Assembly: GCA_032622095.1 (NCBI GenBank) | Contig: CP136061.1 | Span: 131,758,087 to 131,822,086, forward strand | Source: Siphonodentalium dalli | Lineage: Eukaryota; Mollusca; Scaphopoda; Gadilida; Siphonodentaliidae | DNA length: 64,000 nt | Direction of reading: 5' to 3' | Shown here: positions 45,464 to 64,000 of the stretch, one piece after another | How the letters are laid out: every line of letters starts with the position of its first letter | How positions within the stretch are numbered: position 1 is the stretch's first letter | Made by a program: the position numbers and the translations under genes | Notes under the pieces: generated by a model | Told to the model about the DNA's origin: nothing | The model's input: the letters and a program-made list of their open reading frames with translations, nothing else | Databases searched by the model: none

Positions 45464-46107
45464 AGGGGTACTGTACACTAAGATAGGCGATTTTTTTATT
45501 TACTCCCATTGAAATAACTTTCAAGTTAGATTGTGTTCGTGTTATATGAGTTTCGTATAAACCTAATTTAGCGAAGAAAATATTGATTTTGGAAACAAAA
45601 ATATTACGATTTCAAACTACGCGCCATGTTTTTGACCTTCACCGGAGAAGACGCCGGTCGCAGGAAGGACCGGAAGTTCATTGCTCACAGCTTCGATTGA
45701 TGCATTCAATCTCTTCCATCGAACAATCTCACTCCCTATAAAATACTTGACGCTTTATGACTCTTGTTTCTTTCTCCTTTTTCCCCGAATCGGTTATAAC
45801 GGGCCTTCTTTTGCAGGTAACATGTTTTGTTTGCAACTCAATAATGTTCGCGAATGGCCGTCGATAAAAGACACGCAACATATGCGATTTCAAGAACGAT
45901 AACTCGTAATGGCATAATTCTCCATTTTATGACTCCAGCCATAAATAAATTTATATTAAATAATTCAATTTTACTTTTACGATAGCCTGTTAACCGGAAC
46001 GTTTTCAGTAGACATCGTCGACTCAAATTAGTTATTTTATAATATAATATTCATATTAGGTCGCTATTGTCACTGGGAATTTATTGAAATTGGGGTACAG
46101 TACCCCT
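45464..46107. mobile_element. TTAA-flanked element, AGGGGTACTGTACACTA ends
   Basis: 644 bp starting AGGGGTACTGTACACTAAGA and ending GGGGTACAGTACCCCT, with TTAA outside both ends. It is homologous throughout to 46840-47472 (shared AACTTTCAAGTTAGATTGTG, TTTCAAACTACGCGCCATGT and GTAGACATCGTCGACTCAAA). TTAA target use suggests a piggyBac-like mobiliser. The 73-codon frame inside is not supported as a gene. Confidence 0.8.
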
Positions 46108-46217
46108 TTAAGTTAAAACATGGTTAATTTTACTTAAGTAAAATTCTTTTTTACTTAAAATAAAAAATGACCGTTATTTCACTTAAGTGAAATAAAATGA
46201 CATTTTATTTCACTTAA

Positions 46218-46686
46218 AGGTACTCAACCCGTAAAGAGGGTCCCCATCTCAACAGATTCCAACAACAACAATCCGATCAGAGGGTCCTATATTACTATTT
46301 CTTTGGCTTTGGGGGTAATAAATATTTGATTCGAGTCGAGGAACCCATCAAACAAAGCTCAGAGTTATTAGATATTGATTTTTCAAATTTGTTATGTTCT
46401 CGAGATGAGTACCAATAACTGCCGTAATCTGCTCTGGATGTGTACCTCAAATCTATTCAAACAGACAAGGATGAATAACTCTAAAATCAAGTGGTAATTT
46501 TAACTCAATTTTGACTGAGTTCTGGGCCAGATAGTATTCCCGATAATGAAAAATAATAGATTTATAAAATCGATATCTAACAAATCTGAGCTTTGATGGG
46601 TGACTTCCTCGACTCGAATCAAATATTTTTGACCCCCGAAGCCATTGAAATAGTAATTGAGAGGAGTTTTATCGGGTTGAGTACCT
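46218..46686. mobile_element. TTAA-flanked palindromic element, AGGTACTCAACCCG ends
   Basis: 469 bp with ends AGGTACTCAACCCGTAAAGA and TCGGGTTGAGTACCT, TTAA on both sides (46214-46217 and 46687-46690). The arms share GGCTTTGGGGGTAATAAATA against its complement and TCGAGGAACCCATCAAA against its complement. Confidence 0.8.
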
Positions 46687-46721
46687 TTAAGTAAAATAAA
46701 GTGTAATTTTATTTTACTTAA

Positions 46722-47941
46722 AGGGGTACTGTACGCCATTTTCATTAAATTTCCGGTGAAAACAACGATCTAATATCGATAATATATAGAAACATAAGTA
46801 ATTTGAGTCGAAGATGTATTCTGTAAACGCTCAGGTTAAAGGGGTACTGTACACAGAGATAGGCAATTTTTTTTATTTACTCCCATTGACATAACTTCCA
46901 AGTTAGATTGTGTTTGTGTTATATGAGTTTCGTATAAACCTAATTTAGCGACGAAAATATTGATCTTGGAAATAAAAATATTACGATTTCAAACTACGCG
47001 CCATGTTTTTGACCTTCACCGGAGAAGACGCAGGTTGCATGATGAACCGGAAGTTCAATTGATGCCTGCAATCTCTTCCATCGAACAATCTCACCCCCTA
47101 TAAAAATACTTGACGCTTTATGAATCTTGTTTCTTCTCTTTTTTTCCAAATTGGTTATAGCGGGACTTCCTTTTGCATGTAACATGTTTTGTTCGCAACT
47201 CAATAATGTTCGTCGTAAACGGCCGTCGATAAAAGACACCCAACATGTGAGATTTCAAGAACGGTAACTCGTACTGGCATAATTCTCCATTTTATGACTC
47301 TAGCCATAAATCATTTTATATTAAATAATTCAATTTTACTTTTGTGGTAGCCTGTTAACCGGAACGTTTTCAGTAGACATCGTCGACTCAAATACGTTAT
47401 TTTAAAATATAATATTGATATTAGATCGCAATTGTTACCGGGAATTTATTGAAATTGGCGTACAGTACCCCTTTAATAGGCTATCTTAAAATTTAATAAT
47501 TTAAAAGTTAATAATTTGATATAAATTGAATTTATGACTGGAGCCATAAAATGGCGTCAATTAAATTACGAATTACCGTAATCAAAAATAGTAATTGAGG
47601 GATACTGGATTTTTAAACCGATCGCACACACGATTGCTTAAAATATTATGATGATACGGGGAGAACACTCAAGCCACTCACTGACTAGCGACGATACAAT
47701 AACTTAAATGATTATATGGGACTAGTATGCATATAATATAACTTTTATTTGATTCATTTGGTTGAAAACTTTACAAAAATTACTCGAAAACGACAATTTG
47801 TATTTTTGCATTCCGGTAAATTTGTCATCCGTAACATGACTTCGTACTCAACAGACTTTCAAATAATGGAAAAATTGTTACCTTATTCTCCGACTCGGAG
47901 ACTATAGAAACCAACAACAACATGTGGCGTACAGTATCCCT
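46722..47941. mobile_element. TTAA-flanked element, AGGGGTACTGTACGCCA ends, with nested copy
   Basis: Starts AGGGGTACTGTACGCCATTT and ends TGTGGCGTACAGTATCCCT, with TTAA outside both ends (46718-46721 and 47942-47945). Interrupted after 114 bp by the element at 46840-47472. Confidence 0.75.
46840..47472. mobile_element. TTAA-flanked element nested in another TTAA element
   Basis: 633 bp starting AGGGGTACTGTACACAGAGA and ending TGGCGTACAGTACCCCT, with TTAA on both sides (46836-46839 and 47473-47476). Same orientation as, and clearly homologous to, 45464-46107. This is the innermost layer of the nest. Confidence 0.8.
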
Positions 47942-47984
47942 TTAAGTAAAATTAATATTAAATAGCGGTTTGTAGCTTGCCATA

Positions 47985-48185
47985 TCGGACAGCGTACCGC
48001 ACCCACGACAACATACATGGATAAATGTTATAATGGCGGATGTCGGCATTGAGTATTCGGATCTTTATTCAGGATCTCGAATGAGACTTTTCAGCCTGAC
48101 AATTTAAACTTGCTATCTGACCGAGAACTTTTTGATTTTTGTCAGAATACCCTGACGATCCCCGTCGGCTAGCACGAGAGACCAG
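47985..48185. other. No feature recognised
   Basis: Short spacer between the nested block and the next transposon. Confidence 0.5.
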
Positions 48186-48187
48186 TA

Positions 48188-49208
48188 GGGTAATGTGGGG
48201 CATAATGCGACGCGGGGCATAATGCGACAGACGGTCGTTATCAGGCCATATGATTTTTCCATGACTGAAGTTGAATCGCACATTAATTATTTTAGTAAGA
48301 CCAATCATAGAAGTGGACATCACAATTGGACCGACATCATTATGACTGTTTAATCTCACATGCGAAACGCCGGAGTAGGGGTACCCACATTTGGTGACCC
48401 CCTTTTTGAATGGTTTATAACTTCCGGTAGGTCTTGTACATGTTAAAACGAGAACATATTACCACTACCACCAAAGCTACATGCATATTTTGGTAAAGTA
48501 AGACGAGTTATATAGCAAGTTGATCAGTTCTATGTACATCGGTTATTCACATTCACTCATATTTGGGGGAGAGACAGATTGTCTGGTTGTGGGGCATAAT
48601 ACGACACTCGGGTACAACCAGTACGAGAAAAAAATTATGATTAGGCATATCGCAAATCAAACCTGGAAATATAAATCTTATCGTAACCTTAGTTCAAAAG
48701 AAAAGAAATAAAAAAACATATTCGATCATATTCCCAAACATTAAAACATGATATAGATAAATAATTATTGTTAACCCTACCCCGGCCATTTTCCTGAAAT
48801 CAAAACTTTATGGTGATATTTTACCGGCCATATAAATCAATAAAATGTCTCATTGGTCTTCTGCTATGACTTTAAATAACGCTTATATACATTCTTTCAA
48901 TCCACAAACTTTAAGAAAAGAAACTGCAGACCGTCTTGCATTTATTAGGGTCGGTATATATTCTGGTGTTGTAATGTCAAATGTGTCGCATTATACCCCG
49001 TGTATGGGGCATAATGCGACGGATTGGGTACGTTGACGGGGAGTAATGCTGTTCAGAAATTGGTGCTTCCCAGGCAAGTGTGAGTATTAAAATATATCGT
49101 GGAAATATTGATCTAACTTTTAGTTTAATAATGTGTGCCCTTCCACCGTTTTTAGTGGCATGGTGGGGTCTAATGTGCTTATGTGTCGCATTATGCCCCA
49201 CATTACCC
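48188..49208. mobile_element. TA-flanked DNA element with subterminal GGGGCATAATGCGAC repeats
   Basis: About 1.02 kb, ends GGGTAATGTGGGGCATAATG and CATTATGCCCCACATTACCC, TA outside both (48186-48187 and 49209-49210). The motif GGGGCATAATGCGAC recurs near 48197, 48214, 48590 and 49006, and inverted near 48985 and 49183. No transposase. Probably a Tc1/mariner-type non-autonomous element. Confidence 0.8.
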
Positions 49209-49210
49209 TA

Positions 49211-49621
49211 CGCTACCTTTCGGCTACCGGCTTCCCTTGCCTTTTTGTTTTTGCCTTTTATCGCCACGTCCCTGGGTGTAAATACAATAAGATTTTCTGC
49301 GCAAATTTATATTCTACATGAACGATAATCCGAGAAGTTGCGATCTAGAGAGTGTTCCGGGTATACGATCCGCCTATTCGCGTCCAGGTTGGAAGTTTTA
49401 AATAACACTTATACCAAAACTTATAAGCTTAAATAAACATTTGTGAAATTAAGTCTGCATTTCATTAAATTTTAATAAAAAGTTAACCATCATTATCTAA
49501 CTCCTAAATTTCAGAACAATCAAATTGTAAATTTTAATTAGAACCACGTGACATGTAAATATTGTTTTCACGTACGGGCACTTGCGCGGAAAAACGGCAT
49601 TGTGGGTACTGTACATTCAAT
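49211..49621 (+). promoter_or_regulatory. HCFC1: Probable HCFC1 promoter and 5' leader
   Basis: About 410 bp of non-repetitive sequence between a transposon and the HCFC1 start. It contains an E-box-like CCACGTGAC (about 49545), a one-codon ATG-TAA at 49553-49558, and a CG-containing segment CACGTACGGGCACTTGCGCG. No TATA box is obvious near a plausible start site. The transcription start cannot be placed from sequence alone. If the human arrangement holds, TMEM187 may start nearby on the other strand. Confidence 0.45.
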
Positions 49622-63562
<13,941 letters not shown>

Positions 63563-64000
63563 GTGAGTAATTACAATATACAATAAAATGTTATTTTATA
63601 AGAATACTCACGGGTGCCTAATAATTGTACATGGGGGAAAAGTTTTAAATTTCAAATAGTATTACAGACCATAATAATTAGTACAGGGTGGAAACAATGA
63701 GAAAATTAGGTAATAGTAATCTTTGAAGCACCTGAGTGGTATTTGTATATATGTTTTGGGATTGTCTATTAGATTAAAGGATTGCAATGTACCACATGCT
63801 TCTGTATTACTGTTGATTCATATTCCCACTTGACCAATGGGGTTGATATATTGGATTGTTTGTCTCTGTGTCAATGGTGAAAATATTCGGAGAACACTTG
63901 AATCAGTAGCCATAACGAATAAAAATTCATGCATATAAGAGATCATCAATGGATCTTGTATTTATCTAACCATATTGCATCTTCCTTGAAATTATCCGTC
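63563..64000 (+). other. HCFC1: HCFC1 intron 8, incomplete
   Basis: AT-rich intron sequence up to the edge of the window. No further exon seen. Confidence 0.7.

Larger units (their letters stand above)
45425..47982. mobile_element. Outer TA-flanked palindromic element split by nested insertions
   Basis: The left end TGGCAAGCCAAACCGCTATT then TAATATTAATTTTACTTAA is mirrored at the right by AAGTAAAATTAATATTAAAT then AGCGGTTTGTAGCTTGCCA. TA lies outside both (45423-45424 and 47983-47984). Its own interior survives at 46112-46213 and 46691-46717 and consists of CTTAAG-type palindromes such as ATTTCACTTAAGTGAAAT. Three TTAA-flanked elements sit in it, and a fourth sits inside one of those. Confidence 0.7.

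Noticed and set aside
49562-49621. HCFC1 start further upstream
   Set aside because: The frame is open to 49562 but only by an alternative TTG codon. The first ATG in frame is 49622, and its product begins like other HCF proteins.

Overview
The window reads as AT-rich, intron- and repeat-dense animal nuclear DNA. A marine lophotrochozoan, most likely a mollusc, fits best. The reasons are repeats ending in GTGAGCTAAAAA with GGACGGACGGAC runs, the phrases GGGCCATAACTCTG and GGCCGCCAGCAGCCAT, and modules of about 160-bp tandem repeats resembling the bivalve 'pearl' type. These repeat likenesses come from memory, so the phylum is an inference. I saw no tRNA, rRNA, CRISPR array, bacterial operon, intact LTR element or intact LINE.

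Two protein genes are secure. On the minus strand at 25.0-25.9 kb is a single-exon reading frame for a TMEM187-family multi-pass membrane protein, with a 3' splice site 80 bp upstream of its start. On the plus strand from 49.6 kb to beyond the right edge is the 5' part of host cell factor (HCFC1). Eight coding exons join in phase and carry all six Kelch blades plus the start of the first fibronectin-type segment. The two genes are head to head, as HCFC1 and TMEM187 are on human Xq28, so this looks like an ancient gene pair whose spacer has here grown to about 24 kb.

Most of the rest is non-autonomous transposable elements, many delimited by terminal inverted repeats and target duplications. 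They include TTAA-flanked piggyBac-like MITEs built from twin hairpins, TA-flanked foldback MITEs, hAT-like elements (one with a perfect 8-bp duplication), and TTAA elements with AGGGGTACTGTAC ends. Insertions are nested at 1.3-3.4, 22.4-23.4, 45.4-48.0 and 50.5-53.9 kb.

By region: 0-25 kb is repeats plus a possible broken exon at 3.5 kb. 25-26 kb is TMEM187. 26-37 kb is repeats, with a hAT-like CAAGCCTG family at 30-32 kb. 37-41 kb is an unexplained, less repetitive block with CpG-containing stretches. 42.7-45.1 kb is a 122-bp tandem array. 45.4-49.2 kb is nested DNA transposons. 49.6-63.6 kb is HCFC1, whose introns hold further elements.
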